DNA from: Azophilus sp965199705
GTDB lineage: Bacteria > Pseudomonadota > Gammaproteobacteria > Pseudomonadales > Azotimanducaceae
Length of the DNA stretch: 64,000 bases
NCBI GenBank assembly: GCA_965199705.1
Contig: OZ241359.1
Coordinates: 682,001-746,000, forward strand
Direction: 5' to 3'
Shown here: piece by piece, positions 7,452-15,728 of the stretch
Layout: each line of letters begins with the position of its first letter
How positions within the stretch are numbered: the first letter of the stretch is position 1
Translations under genes and position numbers: made by a program
The notes under the pieces: model-generated
What the model was told of the DNA's origin: nothing
What the model saw: the letters and a program-made list of their open reading frames with translations, nothing else
The model's database searches: none

Positions 7452-8564
7452 ATGGGTTTCAAGTGCGGGATAGTGGGGCTGCCGAATGTCGGAAAATCAA
7501 CCCTTTTCAATGCGCTGACCCGGGCCGGGATCTCGGCCGAGAACTTTCCCTTTTGCACGATTGATCCGAACACAGGCGTCGTCCCGGTGCCGGACCCACG
7601 CCTGGAGCGCCTCGCCGCCATCGCCAGACCAGCCAATGTGATCCCCGCAAGCATGGAGTTTGTCGATATCGCCGGCCTGGTTGCGGGCGCGGCCGAGGGC
7701 GAGGGGCTGGGCAATCAGTTCCTGGCCCACATTCGCGAGACGGATGCGATCGCGCATGTTGTGCGCTGCTTCACGGACGCCAGGATCGTGCATGTTGCTG
7801 GCGAGGTTTCGCCGCAAGGCGACATTGAAATCATCGACACGGAGCTGGCGCTGGCGGATCTGGAGACAGTCGCCCGCTCTGCGGACCGACACCGCCGGCT
7901 GGCCAATGCCGGTGACAAGGATGCTGCCGAGGTCATGCGCCTGCTGCATCGTCTGGAGCAGGCCCTGGCTGCCGGCGTGCCGGCACGCGCCCTTGATCTG
8001 GACGCTGGCGAGCAGCTGCTGATCCGCGACCTGCACCTGCTTACCGCCAAGCCAGTGTTCTATATCGCCAATGTGGCGGAGGCGCCTGATGACGACAATG
8101 CGCTTCTCGATCAGGTGCGGGCCAAAGCGGCCCGGGAGTCTGCGCCTGTGCTGGCGATCTGCAATTGCATCGAAGCGGAGATAGCCGAACTCGACGCCAC
8201 CGATCAGCACGAATTCCTGGCCGAACTCGGCGTCTCCGAGCCTGGCCTGAACCGCGTGATTCGGGCCGGCTATGCGCTTCTCGGCCTGCATCACTATTTC
8301 ACCGCCGGGCCCAAGGAAGTGCGCGCCTGGACGATTCCTGTCGGCGCTCATGCGCCCGAAGCCGGGGGCGTGATCCACACGGACTTTGCCAAAGGCTTCA
8401 TTCGGGCGGAGGTGATCGCCTACCAGGACTACGTTTCCCTGGGCGGTGAACAAGCCGCGAAGGAGGCTGGCAAGTGGCGGCTGGAGGGCAAGGATTATGT
8501 GGTGCAGGATGGTGACGTCATGCACTTTCGTTTCAACCCGCAGGCTGGACAGAACCGTGCCTGA
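7452..8564 (+). CDS. ychF: Redox-regulated ATPase YchF (Obg family)
   Basis: YchF is an Obg-family P-loop protein that prefers ATP to GTP, associates with ribosomes and affects oxidative-stress responses. The Walker A loop GLPNVGKST lies at residues 9-17, switch regions include VDIAGLVAGAAEGEGLGNQF, and the C-terminal TGS-like domain holds FAKGFIRAEVIAYQDY. Length is 370 against 363 in E. coli. It is the last gene of the prs-rplY-pth-ychF run; a separate GTG start opens the next gene 48 bp later. Confidence 0.95.
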   Translation: MGFKCGIVGLPNVGKSTLFNALTRAGISAENFPFCTIDPNTGVVPVPDPRLERLAAIARPANVIPASMEFVDIAGLVAGAAEGEGLGNQFLAHIRETDAIAHVVRCFTDARIVHVAGEVSPQGDIEIIDTELALADLETVARSADRHRRLANAGDKDAAEVMRLLHRLEQALAAGVPARALDLDAGEQLLIRDLHLLTAKPVFYIANVAEAPDDDNALLDQVRAKAARESAPVLAICNCIEAEIAELDATDQHEFLAELGVSEPGLNRVIRAGYALLGLHHYFTAGPKEVRAWTIPVGAHAPEAGGVIHTDFAKGFIRAEVIAYQDYVSLGGEQAAKEAGKWRLEGKDYVVQDGDVMHFRFNPQAGQNRA

Positions 8565-8612
8565 GTCGGCTGCCGGCGGGTCGTCGCCGATGCGGGGGCG
8601 GGGAGCGCGACG

Positions 8613-10115
8613 GTGAGGCGGCGATTGCGGCCGCAGGCTGAAGCGGAGACGCCGACGGCCCTGTCCGCCGCTCCGCCTCTGGACGCTTCAACCCGTATCA
8701 ACTTCGCGGTCGGCCAGATTGCCGAAGGCATCAAGACATGCAGTTTCAATACCTTCTTGTTGTTCTATTACAACCAGGTGCTGGGTCTGAACAGCGAGTT
8801 GGCGGGCACAGCGATCGCCCTGGCCCTGATCTTCGATGCCGTCAGCGACCCTGTCGCGGGCAGCATTTCTGATCGTTGGCAGAGCCGGCTCGGGCGGCGG
8901 CATCCGTTCATGTACGCTTCGGCTCTGCCGCTGGGCGTGAGCTTCTATCTGTTGTTTGATCCCCTGGTGTCGCTATCCAGTGTCGGCCAGGGCGGTCTGT
9001 TCTGCTGGATGCTGGCAGCCACGGTTTTGACCCGCGCCAGCATGACCCTCTATCACGTGCCGCACCTTGCGCTCGGCGCTGAACTGTCCACGGACTACGA
9101 CGAGCGCACCAGCCTGGTTGCGGCCCGCAATACCTTCGGAGCCATCGGCTACATTCTGGTCTATGCGGTCGGCTTCGGTTGGTTCTTCGCCGCCACTCCT
9201 GAGCATCCGAACGGCCAGACCAATCCAGACGCCTATCGGGGCTATGCGGTTGTGTTGGGCATGTTGATGACGATCACGATTCTGCAGTCGGCCTGGGGCA
9301 CGCGCCAGCGTATTCCCTGGCTGGCGCAGGTCAAGCCGCAGGCGAAGACCGAGGTCAAACGGGGCAGGCTTCCGGACGTGGCGCGCGAATCGATGGCGAC
9401 GCTCGGCAACCCCTCTTTCCGCTGGATGATGATCGGCTTCATCCTGATCGTCGTGGCGTTCGGGGCCGCCGCAACTCTGGGCCTCTACTGTTACACCTTC
9501 TTCTGGCAATTGGATCGATTCCAGATCTTGCTGGTACTGGTAACCGGTCCGGTTGGCAGTATGTTGGGTTACCTGGTGGCGCGCCGCTTTTTCGTCTGGC
9601 TGGACAAGCGCAACGCCATGATTGCCGGTGGCGTCGCCTGGGTCACCATTCATGCCCTGCCGGTGATGCTGTATCTGGCCGGTTGGGCGCCGCCACTGGG
9701 CAGCTGGTCCAGTGCCCTCTTGTTGATGCTGATCACCGTGTTTGCGGGAGTCACGATTGCGCAACTCTTCGTTGGTATCGGCACCGCCATAGCCGATATA
9801 GCCGATGAAATTGCCTTGCACAGGGGGCTGCGGCAGGAAGGTGTGCTGTTTGGCGCTTCCGCCTTCGCCATCAAGTGTTCTGCCGCGCTCGGGCCGTTTC
9901 TGGCCGGATTGGCGCTGGCCGCCATCAGCTGGCCATCGGGCGCCGATGTGCGCACAGCGGCGGACGTTGCGGAGCCTACCCGACTTGCGCTGGCGGTCGT
10001 CTGGGGCCCTGTATCCACGCTGCTCGCGATCCCCGGCCTGCTCTGCCTGCGCGGCTATCGCCTGAACCGGGCGCGGCTGCGGGAGATTCAGGCGGCGCTA
10101 CGCGGGGCGTCGTAA
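8613..10115 (+). CDS. MFS transporter of the GPH (glycoside-pentoside-hexuronide:cation symporter) family
   Basis: This 500-residue protein has about twelve hydrophobic segments and the GPH-family signature near its start: an early helix running into NTFLLFYYNQVLGL, then a loop with FDAVSDPVAGSISDRWQSR, which matches the MelB-type AxxDPxxGxxxDR motif. Other family marks are RRHPFMYASALPLG and MTLYHVPHLALGAELSTDY. Such proteins import sugars or organic solutes with Na+ or H+. The substrate cannot be read from sequence. The start is a GTG. It is flanked by ychF and the Rpn gene, and no sugar-metabolism gene is nearby. Confidence 0.85.
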   Translation: MRRRLRPQAEAETPTALSAAPPLDASTRINFAVGQIAEGIKTCSFNTFLLFYYNQVLGLNSELAGTAIALALIFDAVSDPVAGSISDRWQSRLGRRHPFMYASALPLGVSFYLLFDPLVSLSSVGQGGLFCWMLAATVLTRASMTLYHVPHLALGAELSTDYDERTSLVAARNTFGAIGYILVYAVGFGWFFAATPEHPNGQTNPDAYRGYAVVLGMLMTITILQSAWGTRQRIPWLAQVKPQAKTEVKRGRLPDVARESMATLGNPSFRWMMIGFILIVVAFGAAATLGLYCYTFFWQLDRFQILLVLVTGPVGSMLGYLVARRFFVWLDKRNAMIAGGVAWVTIHALPVMLYLAGWAPPLGSWSSALLLMLITVFAGVTIAQLFVGIGTAIADIADEIALHRGLRQEGVLFGASAFAIKCSAALGPFLAGLALAAISWPSGADVRTAADVAEPTRLALAVVWGPVSTLLAIPGLLCLRGYRLNRARLREIQAALRGAS

Positions 10116-11144
10116 CCTGGATTCTGAATCGGCTGGCCCGAATACTGCATCAGGGGTCAGGATGGTCGCGCAGACGGGGTGCAAGGCCTTGGCCAGCGAT
10201 TCTCACTCTGGCGATTCGGGTGTTGTTGTGGCTCCCCGTTGCGTTGGTTTCAGGGCTTGGCCCTGGATGAGGTCCATTTCGCACACGAATTGGCGTCATG
10301 TCGCACATGCGAGACCGGTTTCGCAGTGCACAGTGGTCGCCATGCAGCACGACGCCACCTACAAGGCCGCCTTCGCCCACCCGCGCATGATGCGCGATCA
10401 GCTTGTTCTACTCAAGGAATTGGTGGGCGACCGCCTGCCCATTCTCCGCCGCCTGCGTCTGGATACGCTGGAACGGCTGCCCAGTGAATATCTGACCGAC
10501 AATCTGGAACAGCGATTCGGCGACATGGCCTGGCGGGTCGCCTTGCAACCGTCGGCGGCGGACGATGAAGCCGATGAACCGCACTGGCTGCACATCCTGG
10601 TGATGCTTGAATTTCAGTCTCGCCCAGACTGGATGATGGCCGCACGAGTGCAGAGCTATGCGACCCTGCTTTACCTTGCTCTGCACAGGGAAAAACCGTT
10701 CAGCGCCAGCAACCCGGTCCCGCCAGTGCTACCGATTGTGCTCTACAACGGTTCCAGTCCATGGCATGCGCCGCTGAACCTGTCAGCCCTGACGCGCCCA
10801 GGCGGGATGGAGGCAGCGTCAGCGGATGTATCAGCACAGGCAGAGGGTGAAACCGGCAAGCCCGGAGCGTTGGGCGCGCATGTGGGGCCGATGGGTCTGG
10901 TGGGAGACGGCTATGTTCTGGTCGATCAACAGGCCCTGTTGGGCGAGGAACTGCCGGAAGGCAATGCGGCGACGCTGCTGCGTGGATTGAGGGTCTGACC
11001 AGTCCAGAAGACCTGAAGCGTGTAGTGGAGCGCTGTTTGCAGTGGCTTTCCGGGGTGGAAGATGGCAGTCTTTTGGATGTGCTGCAGCGTTGGCTGGAGG
11101 CATGGGTTCGAAATGCGGACATAGGGGACGAGGAGGAGTGGCTT

Positions 11145-11513
11145 ATGAAACTGGTCAGGCTGAGGGAATCGACCGACGAAGTGGTACGACAACCGGCTGA
11201 CCCGGCTGAGCGGGTGGCGCTATGGAAGCAGCAGCTGATTGAGAAGGGCAGAACTGAGGGTGAGGCCGAAGGTGAGGCCCGAGGCAGGGCCGAAGGCGAG
11301 GCCCGAGGCAAGGCTGAAGGCGAGGCGAAAGCGTTGGCTCGGGAGCGCGCCCTGCTTGAGCGTATGGTTGCGCTGCGGTTTGGCGGCGATACGGCGAAGC
11401 GTTTCGGCGTCTTGCTGGCGGGCGTTTCCGACCCGGAGCGTCTGGATGAGGTGGGAGAGTGGCTGATCGAGTGTGAGGACGGCGCTTCGTTGCTTGCGCG
11501 AATGGGCGAGTAA
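11145..11513 (+). CDS. Intragenic C-terminal Rpn product (RpnS-like small protein)
   Basis: An ATG at 11145 inside the Rpn gene is preceded by a perfect AGGAGG (11131-11136) with an 8-nt spacer, one of the best ribosome binding sites in the window. It would yield 122 residues, MKLVRLRESTDE to LLARMGE. The product holds the Glu/Gly/Ala/Arg-rich repeat region and a C-terminal helical part, but no nuclease residues. In other Rpn genes a small protein made from an internal start in the same relative position binds and inhibits the full-length nuclease. That role here is inferred. The frameshift at about 10982 does not affect this frame. Confidence 0.6.
   Translation: MKLVRLRESTDEVVRQPADPAERVALWKQQLIEKGRTEGEAEGEARGRAEGEARGKAEGEAKALARERALLERMVALRFGGDTAKRFGVLLAGVSDPERLDEVGEWLIECEDGASLLARMGE
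11256..11327 (+). repeat. 24-bp tandem repeat in the Rpn C-terminal region
   Basis: Two near-identical 24-bp units (11268-11291 and 11292-11315) are flanked by half units at 11256-11267 and 11316-11327. They encode the EGEARGRA / EGEARGKA pattern, likely a charged helix. The unit length is a multiple of three, so copy-number change would keep the frame. Confidence 0.75.
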
Positions 11514-11681
11514 AGTCCGCTCTGACTCCGCGCCTCAGCACCCGGAATGTCAGAATGAGATCTGCTGGCCTTGGCTGCACTTGAGAGCGACAGCGCTGCA
11601 CCGGCCTCAGCAACAGATCATGCTCAGCAGCGCACGGTCCCTGCTCATCCCGACATGGTGGAGCGAGCGCAGGGCCTCGCT

Positions 11682-14414
11682 TCAGTGCGCCTCATCCCAG
11701 TTGTGGCCGACCCCGCATTCCACGAGCAGGGGTGCGCGCAGCTCGGCGGCGCCGGACATGCGTTCGCGAACGCCATTGATGAGCGTGTCCACAGCGTCTT
11801 CGGCAACCTCGAATACCAGTTCGTCATGCACCTGCATCACCATCAGCGCGTCGATGGCGGTGTCGTCCAGCCAGGCGTGCACGGCAATCATCGCCCGCTT
11901 GATGATGTCTGCCGCCGTGCCTTGCAGAGGTGCGTTGATGGCCGCCCGTTCTGCCGCTTGGCGGCGCTGCCCATTGCCTGATCTGATTTCGCGCAGATAC
12001 AGCCTGCGCCCGAATACCGTTTCCACATAACCCTGATCCCGCGCCATTTGTCGGGTGTCTTTCATGTACGCCGCCACACCTGGGTAGCGCGCGAAATAGG
12101 TGTCGATGTAGGCCTGCGCTTCGCTCTGATTGATGCTGAGCTGATTTGCCAGGCCGAAGGCCGACATGCCGTACATCAGGCCAAAGTTGATCGCCTTGGC
12201 GCTGCGCCGCTGATCTGCCGTCACCGATTCTGGCGCCGTTCCAAACACCTCTGCGGCAGTTGCCTGATGGATGTCTTGTCCCGCTCGAAAGGCGTTCAAT
12301 AGCGCTTCGTCCCCGGACAGGTGCGCCATGATGCGCAACTCGATCTGGCTGTAGTCCGCTGCCAGGATGCGGCGCCCAGGCGGTGCGCAGAACGCCTGGC
12401 GCACGCGCCTGCCCTCGGCTGTGCGCACCGGAATGTTCTGCAGGTTGGGATCCTGGGACGACAGGCGCCCGGTGGCGGCGACAGCCTGATGATAGGAAGT
12501 GTGGATGCGTCCCGTGCCTGGGTCCACGTCCTTTGGCAGCTTGTCGGTATAGGTGGATTTCAGCTTCTTAAGCGCCCGGTAATCGAGCACGACGGACGGC
12601 AGCGGGTGCGCGTCTGGCCGGGTCGCCATGGCCTTCAGCACCGGTTCGGCGGTGGACGGCTGGCCTTTGGGCGTCTTGCGCAATGGCGTCAGGTCAAGAC
12701 GCTGGAACAGTACCTCTTGCAGTTGCCGTGGGCTGTCCAGATTGAAGGGGCCTTTGGCGAGTTCGTGCGCAAGCCTCTCCAGGGCGACGATGCGCCCGGC
12801 CAGTTCAGTGCTCTGCGCCTGGAGGAGACTGGTATCGAGATGCGCGCCGTTGCGCTCGATTCGCGACAGCACCGGCACGAGCGGCACTTCGATTTCCTCA
12901 AGCACCCGCCTGAGCCCCGGCTCTGCCTGCACCTTCGGCCAGAGGCTCTGGTGCAGACGCAGGGTGACATCAGCATCCTCTGCCGCATAGGGCACGGCCA
13001 GCGTCAGGTCCACCTGATCGAAACTCAGTTGCTTTGCACCCTTGCCGGCCACGTCCTCGTAGCGGGTGGTGTCCACGTTCAGGTAGCGTTTCGCCAGATC
13101 GTCCATGTTGTGGCGGCCGCTGGTGCTGTTGAAGACATAAGATTCCAGCATCGAATCGTGGATTGTGCCGGCCACGGTGACGCCGGCCCTGGCCAGAACA
13201 TTCATGTCGTACTTGATGTGGTGGCCGACCTTTGCCTTGGCCGGGTCTGCCAACAGTGGCGCGAGCTTCGCCAGCGCCAGATCCAGGGGGAGTTGCTCTG
13301 GCACGCCGGGGTAACGGTGGCCGACCGGCACATAGGCCGCCTCTCCTGGTGTCACGGCAAAGGAAAATCCAACCAGATTCGCGCGCATGTAGTTGATGTT
13401 GTCGGTTTCCGTATCGAAGGCGAAGAGGTCAGCGGCCGCCAATCGATCGATCCAGCGATCCAGCGCCTCTTCCGTGCTGACGCATTCGTAGGCGGCGGCG
13501 GTCGCCGGCTCGATCTCGACCTCAGGCGTGGCTGCGGTCAAGGCGCTGAGTTCTGTTGCCCAGGAACGGAACTGGAAGCGCTGAAAGAGGGCCAGCAGCG
13601 CTGCCTCATCTGCTGGTTTCGGATCAAGTTCTGCCGAGCTCAGTTCCAATTCGACGTCGCACTTGATGGTCGTCAGGGTGCGCGAGAGCGGCAGGAAGCC
13701 GAGGCTCGCCCGCAGGTTCTCCCCCACCTTGCCCTTGATCTCGGGCGCTGCCGCCATTACGCCATCCAAAGAGCCATGCGTATGCAGCCATTTCGCGGCA
13801 GTCTTGGGGCCCACCTTGGGGACGCCGGGGATGTTGTCCACGGTATCGCCCATCAGCGCCAGATAGTCGATGATCTGTTCCGGTTCAACGCCGAACTTGG
13901 CGATCACGCCGGCCCGGTCCAGCAGTGTTGGTGGGTCCGACATGGTGTTGATGAGCGTGACATGATCGTCCACCAGTTGCGCCATGTCCTTGTCGCTGGT
14001 GGAAACCAGGGTGCTCCGACCCTGCGCGGACGCCTGCCTTGCCAGCGTGCCGATCACGTCATCCGCTTCCACGCCGGGCACAACCAGCAATGGCAGCCCC
14101 ATGGCCCGCACGATGTCGTGGATGGGTTCGATTTGCTTGCGCAGATCGTCTGGCATAGGCGGCCGATTGGCCTTGTATTGTGGATAGAGGTCGTCGCGAA
14201 AGGTCTTGCCCTTGGGGTCGAATATCACCACGAGCGCGCTGTCCGGATAGTCCTTGGCCAAGCGCCGGATCATGGCGACGAAGCCGCGGATTGCGCCCGT
14301 TGGATACCCGTCCGTGGTGGTCAGCGCCGGCAGCGCAAAGAAGGCGCGAAACAGGTGGCTGGAACCATCCACCAGGATCAGGGGTTTGTGCCTGGCCTCA
14401 GTCTCTGACACCAT
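11682..14414 (-). CDS. polA: DNA polymerase I
   Basis: PolA fills gaps in repair and removes RNA primers from Okazaki fragments. All three activities look intact. The 5' nuclease has GVEADDVIGTLAR and LMGDTVDNIPGVPKVGPKTA. The 3'-5' proofreading domain has FAFDTETDN, the Asp in IHDSMLESYVF and YAAEDADVT. The polymerase has motif A DYSQIELRI, motif B RRSAKAINFGLMYG and motif C MQVHDELVF. ATG 14414 is chosen because GAGGA lies 8 nt upstream; the longer frame to 14477 overlaps the divergent DUF2782 gene. The product is 910 residues, against 928 in E. coli. It is divergent from DUF2782/thrB, a Pseudomonas-like arrangement. Confidence 0.96.
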   Translation of the reverse strand: MVSETEARHKPLILVDGSSHLFRAFFALPALTTTDGYPTGAIRGFVAMIRRLAKDYPDSALVVIFDPKGKTFRDDLYPQYKANRPPMPDDLRKQIEPIHDIVRAMGLPLLVVPGVEADDVIGTLARQASAQGRSTLVSTSDKDMAQLVDDHVTLINTMSDPPTLLDRAGVIAKFGVEPEQIIDYLALMGDTVDNIPGVPKVGPKTAAKWLHTHGSLDGVMAAAPEIKGKVGENLRASLGFLPLSRTLTTIKCDVELELSSAELDPKPADEAALLALFQRFQFRSWATELSALTAATPEVEIEPATAAAYECVSTEEALDRWIDRLAAADLFAFDTETDNINYMRANLVGFSFAVTPGEAAYVPVGHRYPGVPEQLPLDLALAKLAPLLADPAKAKVGHHIKYDMNVLARAGVTVAGTIHDSMLESYVFNSTSGRHNMDDLAKRYLNVDTTRYEDVAGKGAKQLSFDQVDLTLAVPYAAEDADVTLRLHQSLWPKVQAEPGLRRVLEEIEVPLVPVLSRIERNGAHLDTSLLQAQSTELAGRIVALERLAHELAKGPFNLDSPRQLQEVLFQRLDLTPLRKTPKGQPSTAEPVLKAMATRPDAHPLPSVVLDYRALKKLKSTYTDKLPKDVDPGTGRIHTSYHQAVAATGRLSSQDPNLQNIPVRTAEGRRVRQAFCAPPGRRILAADYSQIELRIMAHLSGDEALLNAFRAGQDIHQATAAEVFGTAPESVTADQRRSAKAINFGLMYGMSAFGLANQLSINQSEAQAYIDTYFARYPGVAAYMKDTRQMARDQGYVETVFGRRLYLREIRSGNGQRRQAAERAAINAPLQGTAADIIKRAMIAVHAWLDDTAIDALMVMQVHDELVFEVAEDAVDTLINGVRERMSGAAELRAPLLVECGVGHNWDEAH

Positions 14415-14449
14415 GCGCCGAGTCCTCACGACAAGAGGGAACACAGGCA

Positions 14450-14734
14450 GTGTGGACTGCAATCTGTCGCTTGGCAATTTTCCTTCTTGCGCTGGCGCTG
14501 TCGGCTGGCGGTATCCAGGCTGAGGAGGACCTGCGCGGCCCGGACGTCACCATCATTGCCGGCGAAGAGCGGGTGATCTATGAATACCGGCAGAACGGCG
14601 TTCTGCGCATGGTCAAGATCGTGCCGGACATAGGGCGACCCTACTATCTGTACCCACGTGACCAGACCCGGGGCTTCGGCGACCTGACTCAGGCCGACAT
14701 GCTGCTGCCGACCTGGATTCTCGTCGAGTTCTGA
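14450..14734 (+). CDS. DUF2782 family small exported protein
   Basis: This 94-residue protein has a clear signal peptide (WTAICRLAIFLLALALSAGG, likely cut after IQA) and a short mature domain with EERVIYEYRQNG, LRMVKIVPDIGRPYYL and a terminal LLPTWILVEF. These are the marks of the DUF2782 family, which in Pseudomonas lies between polA and thrB exactly as here. The function is unknown. The start is a GTG with AGAGGGA about 8 nt upstream. Only 35 bp separate it from the polA start, so the two divergent promoters must overlap coding or each other. Confidence 0.82.
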   Translation: MWTAICRLAIFLLALALSAGGIQAEEDLRGPDVTIIAGEERVIYEYRQNGVLRMVKIVPDIGRPYYLYPRDQTRGFGDLTQADMLLPTWILVEF

Positions 14735-14756
14735 GCGTACTGAGCATCAGCGCCGC

Positions 14757-15707
14757 ATGAACCCGCGGACCGCGCTGAGTCAGTCCGAAATCGCCGACCT
14801 TGCTGGTCGCTATGAGGTTGGTTACCTGGTGGGTAGTCGTCCCATAGGGATCGGCATCGAGAACAGCAACTACTTCCTGCAAACTGAATTCCGAGGCGCG
14901 GAGCGGGAGTGGGTACTCACCCTGCTCGAACAACCGTCCTATGCCGGCGCGCACCTGATTGAGTTACTTGAGCACTGCCACGCGGCGGGGTTGCCGGTAG
15001 CGCCGGTGGTGCGCAATCGGCAGGGCGAGCCGATGGAGCGCAGTCGTGGCAAGCCGGTGCTCCTGGCGCCGAGCCTGCCAGGCCAGCATCCGCAACGACC
15101 GACCCTGGCTCAGATACGCACGCTTGGCGCCACTCTGGGACGCTTGCACCTTGCCGTTGAATCACTGGCTGCGAGCACGCCGCCCTATCCGCGAACTGCC
15201 GGCTGGCTGAACGACCATGCAGCGCGCATTCGTCCACGTCTCGGCGATGCGGATGTGCGTTTGCTGGACGCAGCCCGCCGCCGGGCGCTGGCTCTGCTCG
15301 GCAGTGTAGAGGCGCTCCCGGAAGGCGTGATCCACGGTGATCTGTTTCGAGACAATGCACTCTTTGTTGGCGACGCGCTCACCGGCCTGGTGGATTTCCA
15401 CCACGCTGCCAGGGGGTGGTTGAGCTACGATCTGGCGGTTGCCGCCAACGATTGGTGCAATGCCTCGGACTATTCCCTCAGCACCCCGGCGCTTGACGCA
15501 CTGCTGGCTGGCTATCACGCCGAACGCCCGCTCACGCAGGCAGAAAGGACGCATATGCCCGTGATGTTGGTCTATGCCGCCCTGACTTTCTGGCTATCGC
15601 GTGAAATGGCGCAATCCCAGGCGGAGGCTGGTCAGCCGGTGCGGGTGAAGGATCCACGGATATTCCGCCGTATCGTGGCGGAGCGGCTGAATCGGTTATC
15701 CGGGTAA
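14757..15707 (+). CDS. thrB: Homoserine kinase, type II (APH-fold)
   Basis: The enzyme phosphorylates homoserine in threonine synthesis. It is the aminoglycoside-phosphotransferase-fold type found in pseudomonads, not the GHMP kinase of E. coli. The catalytic loop VIHGDLFRDN (191-200) supplies D195 and N200, and LVDFHHA supplies the metal-binding D213. Length is 316 residues. It follows DUF2782 by 22 bp and ends 21 bp before the convergent RND gene. The polA-DUF2782-thrB neighbourhood supports the assignment over other APH-family kinases. Confidence 0.9.
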   Translation: MNPRTALSQSEIADLAGRYEVGYLVGSRPIGIGIENSNYFLQTEFRGAEREWVLTLLEQPSYAGAHLIELLEHCHAAGLPVAPVVRNRQGEPMERSRGKPVLLAPSLPGQHPQRPTLAQIRTLGATLGRLHLAVESLAASTPPYPRTAGWLNDHAARIRPRLGDADVRLLDAARRRALALLGSVEALPEGVIHGDLFRDNALFVGDALTGLVDFHHAARGWLSYDLAVAANDWCNASDYSLSTPALDALLAGYHAERPLTQAERTHMPVMLVYAALTFWLSREMAQSQAEAGQPVRVKDPRIFRRIVAERLNRLSG

Positions 15708-15728
15708 CGCCCGTTTGCTTGCTCGCCG

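Larger units (their letters stand above)
10342..11513 (+). pseudogene. Rpn-family PD-(D/E)xK nuclease, split by a frameshift
   Basis: The first frame (10342-10998, start MQHDATYKAAF) carries the Rpn nuclease core: RFGDMAWRV supplies the Asp and LEFQSRPDWMMAARVQ the E-x-Q half of the PD-(D/E)xK site. It stops at TGA 10996-10998, just after NAATLLRG. The next frame resumes the family sequence as IEGLTSPEDLKRVVERCLQW and runs to 11513. One missing base near 10981-10983 explains the break; restoring it gives ATLLRWIEGLTSPEDL. Rpn proteins (formerly transposase_31/YhgA-like) promote RecA-independent recombination, and some act in phage defence. The gene may be inactive, or the indel may be an assembly error. 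The C-terminal part also has its own start (see 11145). Confidence 0.8.

Noticed and set aside
10116..10341. Gap before the Rpn gene as an insertion-sequence remnant
   Set aside because: It holds a CAGGGC-TTG-GCCCTG hairpin at about 10251-10265 but no terminal repeats, target duplication or transposase fragment.
11256..11327. Tandem repeats as a CRISPR array
   Set aside because: The units are adjacent, in frame and without spacers, and they encode a repetitive protein segment.
12321..14408. Long open frame of 695 codons on the plus strand opposite polA
   Set aside because: It is antisense to polA, whose motifs are complete. The translation has no recognisable family and shows the composition expected from the codon bias of the opposite strand.
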